A stretch of 64,000 bases of DNA from Pseudomonadota bacterium (GTDB taxonomy: Bacteria; Pseudomonadota; Alphaproteobacteria; Sneathiellales; Sneathiellaceae), in NCBI GenBank assembly GCA_024743055.1, contig JANSXH010000003.1, positions 62,001 to 126,000 of the forward strand, in the 5' to 3' direction. Shown here in pieces: positions 19,239-27,222 of this stretch. Below the pieces are notes generated by a model. That model was given only the letters and a program-made list of their open reading frames with translations, searched no databases and was not told the DNA's origin. Within the stretch, counting starts at the first letter, position 1. Every line of letters begins with the position of its first letter. The position numbers were made by a program, and so were the translations under genes.

Positions 19239-19948
19239 ATTTCCTCTATGATATTGGTGGCTGCCTCAAGAGCTTCTTCGGTTCCAACATGCAGCCATTT
19301 TCCTTCATGGTGCAAGCCAAATAATCGACCCTGTGCCAGCGCCTTGTCATAAATCACGTTCAATGAAAAAGGGCCCGACGGGCACCCTTCAAAAAGACGG
19401 GGATGAAGTAGCTGGACGCCAGTAAACATATAGGGCGCCGGATTACCTGGCTGGCGGCGGGCCAGGCGCCCGCATTCCTGCAAAAAGAAATCTCCCTGCC
19501 CCTCATATCCGACAGCTGTCGAAACCGGATGAAGCAGAAGCAATGCATCCATAACTTCCGGATCCCACATGTCCTGCATTCGATGCAGAGAATTCTCTCC
19601 CGCATCGAGGACAATTACATCGGAGTTAAGAACAAAAAAAGGCTCCTGTCCCAACAGAGGCAGTGCCTTGGCAACTCCACCTCCCGTTTCCAGAAGCTGA
19701 TTGGTTTCATCGGAAAGCTCGATCTTCAGGTCTTTTACATGCTGTACATGAGTTTCTATATGATCCGCGAGATGGTGCTTGTTAACCACCACATCCCGGG
19801 CATCGCCCGCGCGCAGAATGTCAAAGCTATAGTCAATCAGAGCTTTTCCGGCCACCTTTACCAGGGGCTTCGGTGTGGTATCCGTGCGCGGTCGGAGCCG
19901 AGTTCCTTTTCCCGCCGCTAAAACCATTGCCTTCTTGGATGATGTCAC
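19235..19948 (-). CDS. murU: Nucleotidyltransferase, MurU-like (MurNAc-1-P uridylyltransferase)
   Basis: 237 residues of the NTP-transferase fold: VLAAGKGTRLRP at the N-terminus, KPLVKVAGKALIDY, and the DxD-like LNSDVIVLD. In the family, MurU makes UDP-MurNAc from MurNAc 1-phosphate and UTP in the recycling route that bypasses de novo precursor synthesis. The gene immediately upstream encodes the matching sugar kinase AmgK, which supports this role over a general glucose-1-phosphate transferase. GTG start at 19948, overlapping the amgK stop (GTGA), with its own stop overlapping addB. Confidence 0.82.
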   Translation of the reverse strand: MTSSKKAMVLAAGKGTRLRPRTDTTPKPLVKVAGKALIDYSFDILRAGDARDVVVNKHHLADHIETHVQHVKDLKIELSDETNQLLETGGGVAKALPLLGQEPFFVLNSDVIVLDAGENSLHRMQDMWDPEVMDALLLLHPVSTAVGYEGQGDFFLQECGRLARRQPGNPAPYMFTGVQLLHPRLFEGCPSGPFSLNVIYDKALAQGRLFGLHHEGKWLHVGTEEALEAATNIIEEM

Positions 19949-20913
19949 GACGCCAAACCTTTCTCACCAAGAATTTTTACTGTCCAATTTTTAAGTGCTG
20001 CAAGTTCAGGACGGGCAAAATTGCGGGCAAGATGTGACCTTACTCGCGGGATCAGCTCCAGATAGCCGGGTTTGCCTTTGTCTTTCGCTAATCGGGTAAA
20101 AATGCCAAGTATTCGCATGGCTCTATGCGCACCAAGAATAGCGTAGCTTAGCTTAAAAGCCTCACAGTCCAGGCCTGTCGCCCGAAGGTATCGGCTCAGC
20201 ATGTCCTGCTCAAGTGCCTCGGATACATCGCGGCGGGCATCCTGAAGCAGCGAAACGAGATCATAGGCAGGTGGCCCCTGGAGGGCATCCTGAAAATCTA
20301 GTAACCCGAGCGCCCGCACACCCTTGCGCCCTTCCAGATACAGCAAATTCTCCGCATGAAAGTCCCGAAGCAACATGACATCAGGCGCTATAAAGATACT
20401 AGGTATCAACTCCTCCCAGATATCTGCAAATAAAGCAATATCCGTTCCTGACATGTGGCTGTCGGCTTGATCTTTTACGTACCAGTCAAGGAACATCTCG
20501 TTTTGTGACCGAATATAGTCAGCAGAAAACCCAGGTAGGCTGGATGGGGCAGGTTGCCGAGACAGATCAACCAAGAAATCAACGGCGAGTTCGTAATATG
20601 GTCGTTCCATAAACCCTGATGCAATGAGGTCGGCTAGAAGACCGTCTCCCAGATCTTCGAGCAGCAAAAAGCCAAACTCACTATCCTGGTCTATCACCTC
20701 CGGTGGGCTATAGCCCCGATTTTTCAAAAGAGCCGCAACAGTGACAAATTGATCTATCGTTTCAGGTGGTGGTGCGTCCATCAGGATATAGGTCCTGTTC
20801 TGGTTTACCAATCTTTCATAACGACGGGAGGAAGCATCCCCAGCAAGCGCATTGCGCCGACAAGTTTCGAGATCGTTGCGTGCGAGGAATTCAAGCAAAT
20901 GGGTTTCACGCAT
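19945..20913 (-). CDS. amgK: Aminoglycoside-phosphotransferase-fold sugar kinase, AmgK-like
   Basis: About 322 residues from ATG 20913 (MRETHLLEF), which overlaps the tsaE stop by 8 bp; a longer frame back to 20991 runs inside tsaE and is unlikely. Features of the fold: GDASSRRYERL in the nucleotide loop, LLLEDLGDGLLADLI, the catalytic-loop HAENLLYLEG preceded by LLRDF, and LLDFQDALQGPPAYDL, the DFQ/DFD metal motif. In Caulobacter and Pseudomonas, AmgK phosphorylates the anomeric carbon of MurNAc (and GlcNAc) recovered from the cell wall; the murU-like neighbour fits. Older annotation would call it an aminoglycoside phosphotransferase or hypothetical kinase, and I see nothing suggesting drug resistance. 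Confidence 0.85.
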   Translation of the reverse strand: MRETHLLEFLARNDLETCRRNALAGDASSRRYERLVNQNRTYILMDAPPPETIDQFVTVAALLKNRGYSPPEVIDQDSEFGFLLLEDLGDGLLADLIASGFMERPYYELAVDFLVDLSRQPAPSSLPGFSADYIRSQNEMFLDWYVKDQADSHMSGTDIALFADIWEELIPSIFIAPDVMLLRDFHAENLLYLEGRKGVRALGLLDFQDALQGPPAYDLVSLLQDARRDVSEALEQDMLSRYLRATGLDCEAFKLSYAILGAHRAMRILGIFTRLAKDKGKPGYLELIPRVRSHLARNFARPELAALKNWTVKILGEKGLAS

Positions 20914-21400
20914 GATTAGCACCGAAAAATTCGGATAGGCGAGCCAGCCAATCAGGGTTTCCCAATAGTGAAATTTCCCGACTATTTGCACTAGGCATTG
21001 TTTTAATTTGGACAGTAAGAGCCGTCGGAGGAAGAAAACTACCCATTTGGCCCGGCCATTCTATCAATGAAATACCTTCATCAAAGGCATCCTCTATGTC
21101 CAGTTCTAACACTTCTTCAGACTGCTCCAATCGATAGAGATCATAGTGGTACAACGGAATTCCTGTCCCTTGGCATTCATAGGTTAGCAACAAATTGAAT
21201 GTCGGGCTTGGAACCTCAACCTCCTCACCACATAGCGCATGAACAATAGCCCGAGCGAAAACGGTTTTACCTGATCCAAGGTCCCCCTCCAGAGCAAGAA
21301 TATCTCCTGCCCTCAAAAATCCGGCAAGAGAAGACGCAAAAGCCACCGTTTCGTCGATAGTGTTGCAAACAGCCATTGTGATCATAGAGGCTTCAGTCAT
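20906..21400 (-). CDS. tsaE: tRNA t6A biosynthesis ATPase TsaE
   Basis: ATPase partner of TsaB/TsaD in making N6-threonylcarbamoyladenosine at position 37 of ANN-reading tRNAs. 164 residues; Walker A GDLGSGKT (39-46), VPSPTFNLLLTYE, LYHYDLYRLE and IEWPGQMGSFLP are all family hallmarks. First gene of the tightly overlapping tsaE-amgK-murU-addB-addA set; 9 bp separate it from the stop of the PAS kinase, so it may be read through from there. An internal ATG six codons in (MITMAV) is an alternative start. Confidence 0.93.
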   Translation of the reverse strand: MTEASMITMAVCNTIDETVAFASSLAGFLRAGDILALEGDLGSGKTVFARAIVHALCGEEVEVPSPTFNLLLTYECQGTGIPLYHYDLYRLEQSEEVLELDIEDAFDEGISLIEWPGQMGSFLPPTALTVQIKTMPSANSREISLLGNPDWLARLSEFFGANHA

Positions 21401-21409
21401 GAATGTCGG

Positions 21410-23506
21410 TCAGGAAATCTTTTTCTGTGGCACAGAGACTTCCACAGAACCTGGAAGGTGACAGGTAACTTCTGTACCAACAGATTCTTTCGACTGCAGC
21501 TCCACATATCCGCCATGCATTTCGATAAAACTCTTCACTAGAGAGAGACCTAAACCGGCACCGGCATTTTGCCGTGTCGTATCCCCCTTGGCAAACCTGT
21601 CAAATATGCTTTCCTGCATGTCTTCAGCAATACCTTTGCCATTGTCACTCACAGTGATCAGGTACTCTTCGGCGGATTTACGAGCAACGAGCTTGATTTC
21701 GCCGTCGGGCGGGGTGAATTTGATGGCGTTGCTAAAGAGGTTGAAGACAACCTGTTTGATCCGTCTTTCATCAACATTGATGGTTCCTAGGCTGCTGTCA
21801 ATTTCGGTCGTGATTTCCAGATGCCGCTTTTTCGCCCGTTCATGAACCATAGTCACCACATTGGATAACATCGGTCCCATCTCCACGGGATGCCGCTCAA
21901 GTTCCAATTGTCCCGCCTGGATATTGGCCATATCCAGAATATCGTTGACCAATAACAATAGGTGATCGGAACTTTCGAGTATTCCTTGCCCGTATTCTGA
22001 TTGCTTACCGTTGAGGGGCCCAAAAAACTCCTTCACCAGTATTTCGGCGAAACCGATGATGGTGTTGAGCGGTGTTCGAAGCTCATGACTGACGCTGGCA
22101 ACGAATTCCGTTTTCATTTTATCGGCCGCTTCCAACGCCTCGTTCCGTTCGGTCAAGACCCTTTGCACCCTGAGCTCATGGGTCACGTCTAAATAGGTGA
22201 ATAGGACATTGCCGTCCGGCAAAGGCACTCTATTGAAATCAATGACTGTACCATCTGGTTGTTCCAGACGCCCGCTTGCCGCATCTCGCCGGGTGACATT
22301 CGCGATATATTTTTCGCGCAATTCATCGGACCAGTTCGTTCCGCTTTTTTCAAGATGCTCATCAAGAATTTGCGAAATATGGATATCTTCTTGCAAAAAT
22401 TCTTCGCTGACCCCCCAAACATCCGCAAAAGCGGAGTTGTAGAGTTTCAGTCGCGCGTCTGATCCGAATACAGCGACGCCTTCATGCAGATTATCCAATG
22501 TCGCCCGTTGGACGGCAATCTGGGTATTGCGTGCCCGCTCCAGCACAACTCTGTCCGTTACGTCTTCCATCAGGAACAACAGGCCGCCGAAAGGATGCGG
22601 CGTAATCACCATACGCAGAACAGTTTCGTCTGGAAGTTGAACGAGCTCCTCCTGCACATTGATGACATTAGTAAACAAAGCCCGCCGCTTTTCCTTATAT
22701 GAAGTAAAATCGGCCTGCTCCGGTAAACGCCTGAGTTCTCGCTGTTTGTCGAGAACCTCGCTTATGGTGGGTTTTTCAAACAGAAACTCATCGGCGAAGC
22801 GCCAAAGTTTGGCATAGGTTTGATTGAAAAACTCAAGGCGTTGGTCCGGTCCATAAATAGCGATGGCAGTGGCTATATTCTCGAGCACATCGGCATGGCC
22901 TTCAATATGTCGCTGCAAATCCGCCTTCAGCTCAGCAACGGTGGTTACGTCGAGGGCAAAACCTGCAAGTTGATTGTCATATTCGAGCGGCGTCTCGTAA
23001 ATATCGAAATTCCGTCGGTCCCCTCCGACCACATAGCGCCGATTTTCGATCTGAGTTTCCCCAGTGACGCGAGCCCGGGTAGCTAATTTGCGGGCTTGGT
23101 CCGGATCCCGACTGGAAGCCAGTTCGGGGATGGGTCTGGCATCGCCTTCCAGTCCAACAACTTCTTCATATTTCTTGTTTTGCCAGATAATTCTGGATTC
23201 CTGATCCCGGCGCCAGATTGGAAACGGCGCGGCATTGAGCAAATCAATAAAGTCATCACGCTCAGCCCGTGCATCGGCCAGGGAGGCGCGAGATTTCATC
23301 AGATCATTTTTGAGATTGGTGCTGGTTTCCTGTTCTGCTTCAAGACCCGTCTCCACTTCCTGCAAACGTTCCGAATAGGTATCATTTTGGCTAAGAAGGG
23401 CGAGAGCTTTCCGGCGCATGACATAAAATGCCATGACCAGTCCGACGACAATCAGTGACATCAACCAGAGAAAGGTCAGTTCCGTCGTTGTAAATTGATC
23501 CGCCAT
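21410..23506 (-). CDS. PAS-domain membrane sensor histidine kinase
   Basis: About 698 residues from ATG 23506 (GGGGA four bases upstream; a frame ten codons longer has no support). Order: one N-terminal membrane segment (FLWLMSLIVVGLVMAFYVM), a coiled-coil linker, PAS-like domains with WRRDQESRIIWQNKKYEEV, LENIATAIAIYGPDQRLEFFN and LDNLHEGVAVFGSDARLKLYN, then the phosphoacceptor ASVSHELRTPLNTIIGFAEI and an ATPase domain with NLFSNAIKFTPP, DNGKGI and GAGLGLSLVKSF. It phosphorylates an unknown response regulator; none is adjacent. A near-tandem repeat lies in its promoter region. Similar kinases sit beside ahcY and tsaE in other alphaproteobacteria as far as I recall. Confidence 0.9.
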   Translation of the reverse strand: MADQFTTTELTFLWLMSLIVVGLVMAFYVMRRKALALLSQNDTYSERLQEVETGLEAEQETSTNLKNDLMKSRASLADARAERDDFIDLLNAAPFPIWRRDQESRIIWQNKKYEEVVGLEGDARPIPELASSRDPDQARKLATRARVTGETQIENRRYVVGGDRRNFDIYETPLEYDNQLAGFALDVTTVAELKADLQRHIEGHADVLENIATAIAIYGPDQRLEFFNQTYAKLWRFADEFLFEKPTISEVLDKQRELRRLPEQADFTSYKEKRRALFTNVINVQEELVQLPDETVLRMVITPHPFGGLLFLMEDVTDRVVLERARNTQIAVQRATLDNLHEGVAVFGSDARLKLYNSAFADVWGVSEEFLQEDIHISQILDEHLEKSGTNWSDELREKYIANVTRRDAASGRLEQPDGTVIDFNRVPLPDGNVLFTYLDVTHELRVQRVLTERNEALEAADKMKTEFVASVSHELRTPLNTIIGFAEILVKEFFGPLNGKQSEYGQGILESSDHLLLLVNDILDMANIQAGQLELERHPVEMGPMLSNVVTMVHERAKKRHLEITTEIDSSLGTINVDERRIKQVVFNLFSNAIKFTPPDGEIKLVARKSAEEYLITVSDNGKGIAEDMQESIFDRFAKGDTTRQNAGAGLGLSLVKSFIEMHGGYVELQSKESVGTEVTCHLPGSVEVSVPQKKIS

Positions 23507-23540
23507 TGGTCCCCGCTCGGCGCCCCATCGAAACAAATAC

Positions 23541-23580
23541 TACCATAATGGTGCAAACCATAAGGGTGTAACCATTATGA
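23541..23580. repeat. Near-tandem 14-15 bp repeats upstream of the PAS kinase
   Basis: On the minus strand the core TWATGGTT, followed twice by a CACC, occurs three times with ATGG at periods of 14 and 15 bp; the first and last copies also form a 9-bp inverted repeat (CATAATGGT with ACCATTATG). The block ends about 35 bp before the PAS kinase start codon, so it is a likely regulator-binding site. Confidence 0.55.
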
Positions 23581-23606
23581 TTCGGCGCCATAACGCCAAG
23601 AATATG

Positions 23607-23638
23607 AAAAAAATAGCCGGAGGGATAGTCCCACCGGC
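23607..23638 (-). terminator. Intrinsic terminator after ahcY
   Basis: The minus strand has GCCGG-T-GGGA, loop CTA, then TCCC-T-CCGGC, followed by TATTTTTTT. The stem starts about 25 bp past the ahcY stop codon. Confidence 0.9.
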
Positions 23639-23663
23639 CATTTCAGCGTTCGTATTTTTTAAC

Positions 23664-24959
23664 CTAGTAGCGATAATGTTCCGGCTTGAAAGGCCCAACT
23701 TGAGGAATACTGAGATATTTTGCCTGTTCTTCGCTGAGTTTCGTCAACTTCGCGCCCAATTTCAACAGATGCAAGCTGGCAACTTTTTCATCCAGATGCT
23801 TCGGCAGAACATAGACTTCGTTGTCATATTTATCGTGACGCTCCCAAAGCTCAATTTGGGCCAGCACCTGATTGGTGAAGGAGGCGCTCATGACAAAGCT
23901 TGGATGCCCGGTTGCACAACCGAGATTAACCAGGCGTCCTTCAGCAAGAACAATCAGACGTTTTCCGTCGGGAAACTCCACTTCGTCAACCTGAGGTTTG
24001 ACATTATGCCACGGATAGTTCCGCAAGGCGCCGATCTGAATTTCAGAGTCAAAATGCCCAATATTGCAGACAATCGCCCGATCTTTCATATCACGCATAT
24101 GATCGAGAGTAATGACATCGATGTTTCCGGTTGTGGTTACAAAGATATCGCCCTGGCTGACTGCGTCTTCTAGAGTGACAACTTCATATCCCTCCATAGC
24201 TGCCTGCAGAGCGCAAATCGGATCGATTTCCGTGACCATGACCCGGGCTCCTTGACTGCGCAAGGATGCAGCGGATCCTTTACCCACATCGCCATAGCCG
24301 CAAACAACGGCAGACTTGCCGGCAACCATCACATCCGTCGCCCGTTTGATACCATCCACCAGGCTTTCCCGGCAGCCATACAGGTTATCGAACTTGGATT
24401 TTGTCACGGAGTCATTGACGTTAATAGCAGGCACTTTAAGGGTTCCGGCTTTAGCCATTTCATAAAGCCGATGCACTCCTGTTGTTGTTTCCTCAGACAG
24501 ACCAAGAACATCTTTCATCAATTCCGGATAGTCATCATGCATAACCTGAGTCAGGTCACCGCCATCATCGAGAATGAGGTTCGGATGCCAGCCATCCGGT
24601 CCCTCGATGGTTTGAATGATGCACCAAAGCGCTTCTTCTTCCGTTTCACCCTTCCAGGCAAAGACGGGAACGCCTGTCGCCGCAATTGCAGCAGCCGCCT
24701 GATCCTGAGTTGAGAAGATATTGCAGGAAGACCAGCGAACTTCAGCGCCGAGGGTTGTCAGGGTCTCTATCAGTACAGCTGTCTGGATGGTCATATGTAA
24801 GCAGCCAGCAATACGCGCGCCTGTCAGCGGCTTGCTTTCCCCAAACTCCTCGCGAAGGGCCATAAGCCCTGGCATTTCGGTTTCGGCAATAGCAATTTCC
24901 TTGCGTCCCCAATCCGCCAGGGACATGTCCGCCACTTTGTAGTCTTCATTCGTTGTCAT
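23664..24959 (-). CDS. ahcY: Adenosylhomocysteinase (SAH hydrolase)
   Basis: Reversibly cleaves S-adenosylhomocysteine to adenosine and homocysteine, clearing the product inhibitor of methyltransferases. About 431 residues from ATG 24959 ([17 protein letters not shown] upstream); an ATG at 24986 adds nine residues and is less likely. Hallmarks: [47 protein letters not shown], the NAD-binding [21 protein letters not shown], and the C-terminal [16 protein letters not shown]. It has its own promoter and an operator-like dyad upstream plus a terminator downstream, so it is expressed separately from the PTS genes. Confidence 0.97.
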   Translation of the reverse strand: MTTNEDYKVADMSLADWGRKEIAIAETEMPGLMALREEFGESKPLTGARIAGCLHMTIQTAVLIETLTTLGAEVRWSSCNIFSTQDQAAAAIAATGVPVFAWKGETEEEALWCIIQTIEGPDGWHPNLILDDGGDLTQVMHDDYPELMKDVLGLSEETTTGVHRLYEMAKAGTLKVPAINVNDSVTKSKFDNLYGCRESLVDGIKRATDVMVAGKSAVVCGYGDVGKGSAASLRSQGARVMVTEIDPICALQAAMEGYEVVTLEDAVSQGDIFVTTTGNIDVITLDHMRDMKDRAIVCNIGHFDSEIQIGALRNYPWHNVKPQVDEVEFPDGKRLIVLAEGRLVNLGCATGHPSFVMSASFTNQVLAQIELWERHDKYDNEVYVLPKHLDEKVASLHLLKLGAKLTKLSEEQAKYLSIPQVGPFKPEHYRY

Positions 24960-24990
24960 GTTCGTCTCTTTCAGATGAAATTTCAAACAC

Positions 24991-25029
24991 GGTGGAGCGC
25001 ACAGTCACTCTACCAGCCGTCATTACGGC
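24991..25029 (-). promoter_or_regulatory. Structured ahcY leader: two hairpins
   Basis: On the minus strand, GCCGT-AATG-ACGGC (25029-25016) is a perfect 5-bp hairpin that overlaps the expected transcript start. GGTAGAGTG-ACTGTG-CGCTCCACC (25014-24991) is a 9-bp stem with one mismatch and one G-U pair. The leader would be about 65 nt. It does not match the SAH or SAM-II riboswitch consensus that I know. Confidence 0.45.
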
Positions 25030-25030
25030 C

Positions 25031-25059
25031 TATATAACAAGCTCAAGGCCTTTAATCAA
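25031..25059 (-). promoter_or_regulatory. ahcY promoter
   Basis: On the minus strand TTGATT (25059-25054), a 17-bp spacer, then TATATA (25036-25031). The expected transcript start is near 25024, about 65 nt before the ahcY ATG. Confidence 0.65.
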
Positions 25060-25064
25060 CATTT

Positions 25065-25084
25065 ATATAAAGAAATCTTTATAT
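25065..25084. promoter_or_regulatory. Perfect dyad, probable operator for ahcY (SahR-like)
   Basis: Arms ATATAAAGA and TCTTTATAT separated by two bases make a perfect 9-bp inverted repeat, ending five bases upstream of the ahcY -35 box. SahR, an ArsR-family SAH-responsive regulator, controls ahcY and met genes in Proteobacteria and binds AT-rich dyads; assigning this site to SahR is inference. Confidence 0.55.
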
Positions 25085-25109
25085 CGTTATGAGAGAGATA
25101 AGCTGCGTA

Positions 25110-25373
25110 TTATTCTTCCCCGAATTTGCCGCTTATCAGATCACAAAGTGACTGTATCGCCTGATCTGCATCCGGTCCGGATGCTTCCAGAGAGATGGAA
25201 GTTCCTTTTGAAGCGGCCAGCATCATCAGACCCATGATCGATGATCCAGACACTTGGTTATCACCCTTGGTGACAACTACGTCGGCGTTAAAACTTTCCG
25301 CGCATTTAACGAATTTGGCGGCTGCCCGTGCATGGAGGCCGCGCTCATTCATAATCGTCGCATTTACTTTCAT
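25110..25373 (-). CDS. ptsH: Phosphocarrier protein HPr
   Basis: 87 residues. The phosphorylatable His14 is in GLHARAAAKF, and the regulatory Ser45 in GSSIMGLMML is the target of HPr kinase, encoded upstream in the same cluster. In alphaproteobacteria HPr mainly relays phosphate in a regulatory PTS and does not import sugar. It follows the EIIA gene by 42 bp. Enzyme I is not encoded in this window. Confidence 0.95.
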   Translation of the reverse strand: MKVNATIMNERGLHARAAAKFVKCAESFNADVVVTKGDNQVSGSSIMGLMMLAASKGTSISLEASGPDADQAIQSLCDLISGKFGEE

Positions 25374-25415
25374 GTCAGGAGATACGGACCAGAGAGGCAG
25401 CCAAGTGAGATTTCC

Positions 25416-25820
25416 TCACGACTTATCGGCAAGCAGGTGAGAGGCGACATTGATGTACTTGCGTCCCGATTCCTGGGCGGCGGCGACAGCATTCTCCATA
25501 TCATCTTCTCCGCGCAAGCTCGCAAGCTTGATCAGCATAGGAAGATTTATGCCGGCAATTACTTCAACATTGGCTTTTTCCATGACGGAGATCGCGAGGT
25601 TAGAGGGGGTGCCGCCGAACATATCTGTCAGCAAAATGACCCCGGATCCGGATTCCACTTCTGCAACCGCAGCCAGGATATCCTGACGCCGCTGTTCCAT
25701 ATCATCATCCGGTCCAATAGAAATTGCTCGTACCTGAGTTTGCGGGCCAACCACATGCTCTGTGGCGGCAACAAACTCTTCAGCCAAGCGCCCATGAGTG
25801 ACCAAGACCATTCCAATCAT
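25416..25820 (-). CDS. PTS EIIA component, mannose family
   Basis: 134 residues; starts MIGMVLVTHGRLAEEF with the phosphorylatable His9, followed by ILLTDMFGGTPSNLAI, typical of the EIIA(Man) fold. No EIIB, EIIC or EIID genes accompany it, which is usual for the regulatory version in alphaproteobacteria, where this protein accepts phosphate from HPr and acts on signalling partners. Located between rapZ and ptsH with 42-bp gaps on both sides. Confidence 0.92.
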   Translation of the reverse strand: MIGMVLVTHGRLAEEFVAATEHVVGPQTQVRAISIGPDDDMEQRRQDILAAVAEVESGSGVILLTDMFGGTPSNLAISVMEKANVEVIAGINLPMLIKLASLRGEDDMENAVAAAQESGRKYINVASHLLADKS

Positions 25821-25862
25821 TTAGCGCCGTTCCTCCCTTGAAATGGCAACCCATATATCACA

Positions 25863-26759
25863 TCAGTTTCCTTCTGACTTCTTCAAATCCCGATGGGTCA
25901 GATTAACAAAGTAGCCGCTATTTGCCACAAGGTCATGGATTTTTTCTGCAACACAGACGGATCGGTGACGTCCCCCCGTACAGCCAATAGCAATTGTCAG
26001 GTAGGACTTTCCCTCCTCCGCATATCTCGGGAGCAGGAGCTCAAGCATATTCGAAAGGCTGCTGAAAAACGGATCGAAGCTGCGATCCTGCTCGACAAAA
26101 GCAACGACATCTTCATCCTGGCCAGACTTTCGGCGCAAGTTGTCCTCATAATACGGATTTTGTAGAAACCGGACATCAAACATCAAATCCGCTTCCCTCG
26201 GAACCCCGTACTTGTAGGAGAAGGACATGATGCTCACTGAAAGACGTGAGGTTTCATGCAGGCTGAAATGCCCTGTCAGGATTCGCTTTAATTCAGGAAG
26301 ACTTAGGTTAGTAGTATCAATCCGCAGATCAGCGTTTTGTTTCAATGCTGACAGAAGGGATTTCTCCTGCTTGATGCCGTCGCCAACTGGTCGGTCCTTA
26401 GCGAGTGGATGACGGCGACGTGTTTCTGTAAAACGTCGCTGGAGTACCGCCTCATCACAATCAAGATAAACAAGCTCGATACTCTCCTGATCCGTTTCCT
26501 TGACCTCTTGCATTAGTTCAAGAATGTCGGCGGTTGAAAACCCGCGTGTCCTGAGGTCGATGCCGAGTGCCAAATTAACCCTGCCGGTGCCCACGGACTG
26601 TTGTATCATCGGCCCGAGAAGAGATAACGGCACATTGTCGGCGATTTCCCATCCCATATCTTCGAACTGGCGTAACGCTGAGCTTTTTCCAGCGCCGGAC
26701 AACCCTGTTACTATCAGGATTTGATTTTTTTCTTCTTGGCTAACCGCCATCTGTTTCAT
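25863..26759 (-). CDS. rapZ: RNase adapter protein RapZ (YvcJ/YhbJ family nucleotide-binding protein)
   Basis: 298 residues. Walker A is GLSGAGKS (19-26); later blocks DMGWEIADNVP, DCDEAVLQRRFTETRRRHPL, FKYGVPREADL-like FSYKYGVPREADLMFDVR and IAIGCTGGRHRSV are the family hallmarks. In E. coli RapZ controls GlmS sRNA decay; in alphaproteobacteria its partner is less clear and its place between HPr kinase and EIIA suggests a tie to the regulatory PTS. ATG at 26759 has AAGGA six bases upstream and overlaps hprK by 20 bp. Confidence 0.93.
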   Translation of the reverse strand: MKQMAVSQEEKNQILIVTGLSGAGKSSALRQFEDMGWEIADNVPLSLLGPMIQQSVGTGRVNLALGIDLRTRGFSTADILELMQEVKETDQESIELVYLDCDEAVLQRRFTETRRRHPLAKDRPVGDGIKQEKSLLSALKQNADLRIDTTNLSLPELKRILTGHFSLHETSRLSVSIMSFSYKYGVPREADLMFDVRFLQNPYYEDNLRRKSGQDEDVVAFVEQDRSFDPFFSSLSNMLELLLPRYAEEGKSYLTIAIGCTGGRHRSVCVAEKIHDLVANSGYFVNLTHRDLKKSEGN

Positions 26760-27183
26760 ACCCAGTCCTTATATCTTCCGTGCTTGCCATATGCCTTACG
26801 ATCGCTGCCGCCGAGGCTGTGAACGGATCTATCTGACGTACAGGCACCGTGACGCCATCAAAACTCATCGACAGGTGTTCGGGCATCCGTTCAATTTCCG
26901 TGCGGTTTTTGAGGTCAAAAACCAGATGCAGCGGAATATCCCGGCAATGTGACAGTTTCATTAAACCAACACCGCGGATTTCGAGACGCCCAGCGATTTC
27001 CACCGGCGGTGACATGATGGCTTGCCCGCTCTCACTGCTTATTTCCGTGTAATCATCTGAGATAAGGCGGGCCCCGCCATCAATCAAACGGAGGGTCAAA
27101 TCGGACTTACCGGAACCGGATGGGCCCGTCAGCAAAATACCCTTTCCATTGATTTCTACTGAATTGCCATGGACCTTGATCAT
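26740..27183 (-). CDS. hprK: HPr kinase/phosphorylase, short alphaproteobacterial form
   Basis: 147 residues, corresponding only to the C-terminal kinase domain of Gram-positive HprK, as is normal in alphaproteobacteria. Walker A GPSGSGKS (20-27) is followed by DLTLRLIDGGARLISDD and the signature EIRGVGLMKL. It phosphorylates HPr on the regulatory serine. It lies 39 bp downstream of chvG and overlaps rapZ, so membrane sensing and PTS regulation appear to be co-expressed. Confidence 0.93.
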   Translation of the reverse strand: MIKVHGNSVEINGKGILLTGPSGSGKSDLTLRLIDGGARLISDDYTEISSESGQAIMSPPVEIAGRLEIRGVGLMKLSHCRDIPLHLVFDLKNRTEIERMPEHLSMSFDGVTVPVRQIDPFTASAAAIVRHMASTEDIRTGYETDGG

Positions 27184-27222
27184 GGGCCAAGTCTGAACCG
27201 AATAGAATAGGGACGCAATCTT

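Noticed and set aside
19945..20913. Aminoglycoside resistance kinase
   Set aside because: The fold is shared, but linkage to a MurU-like gene fits the wall-recycling kinase AmgK, and nothing suggests mobile resistance DNA.
24960..25030. SAH or SAM riboswitch before ahcY
   Set aside because: The hairpins present do not show the conserved cores of the SAH or SAM-II aptamers that I know, and the leader is too short for the SAH type.
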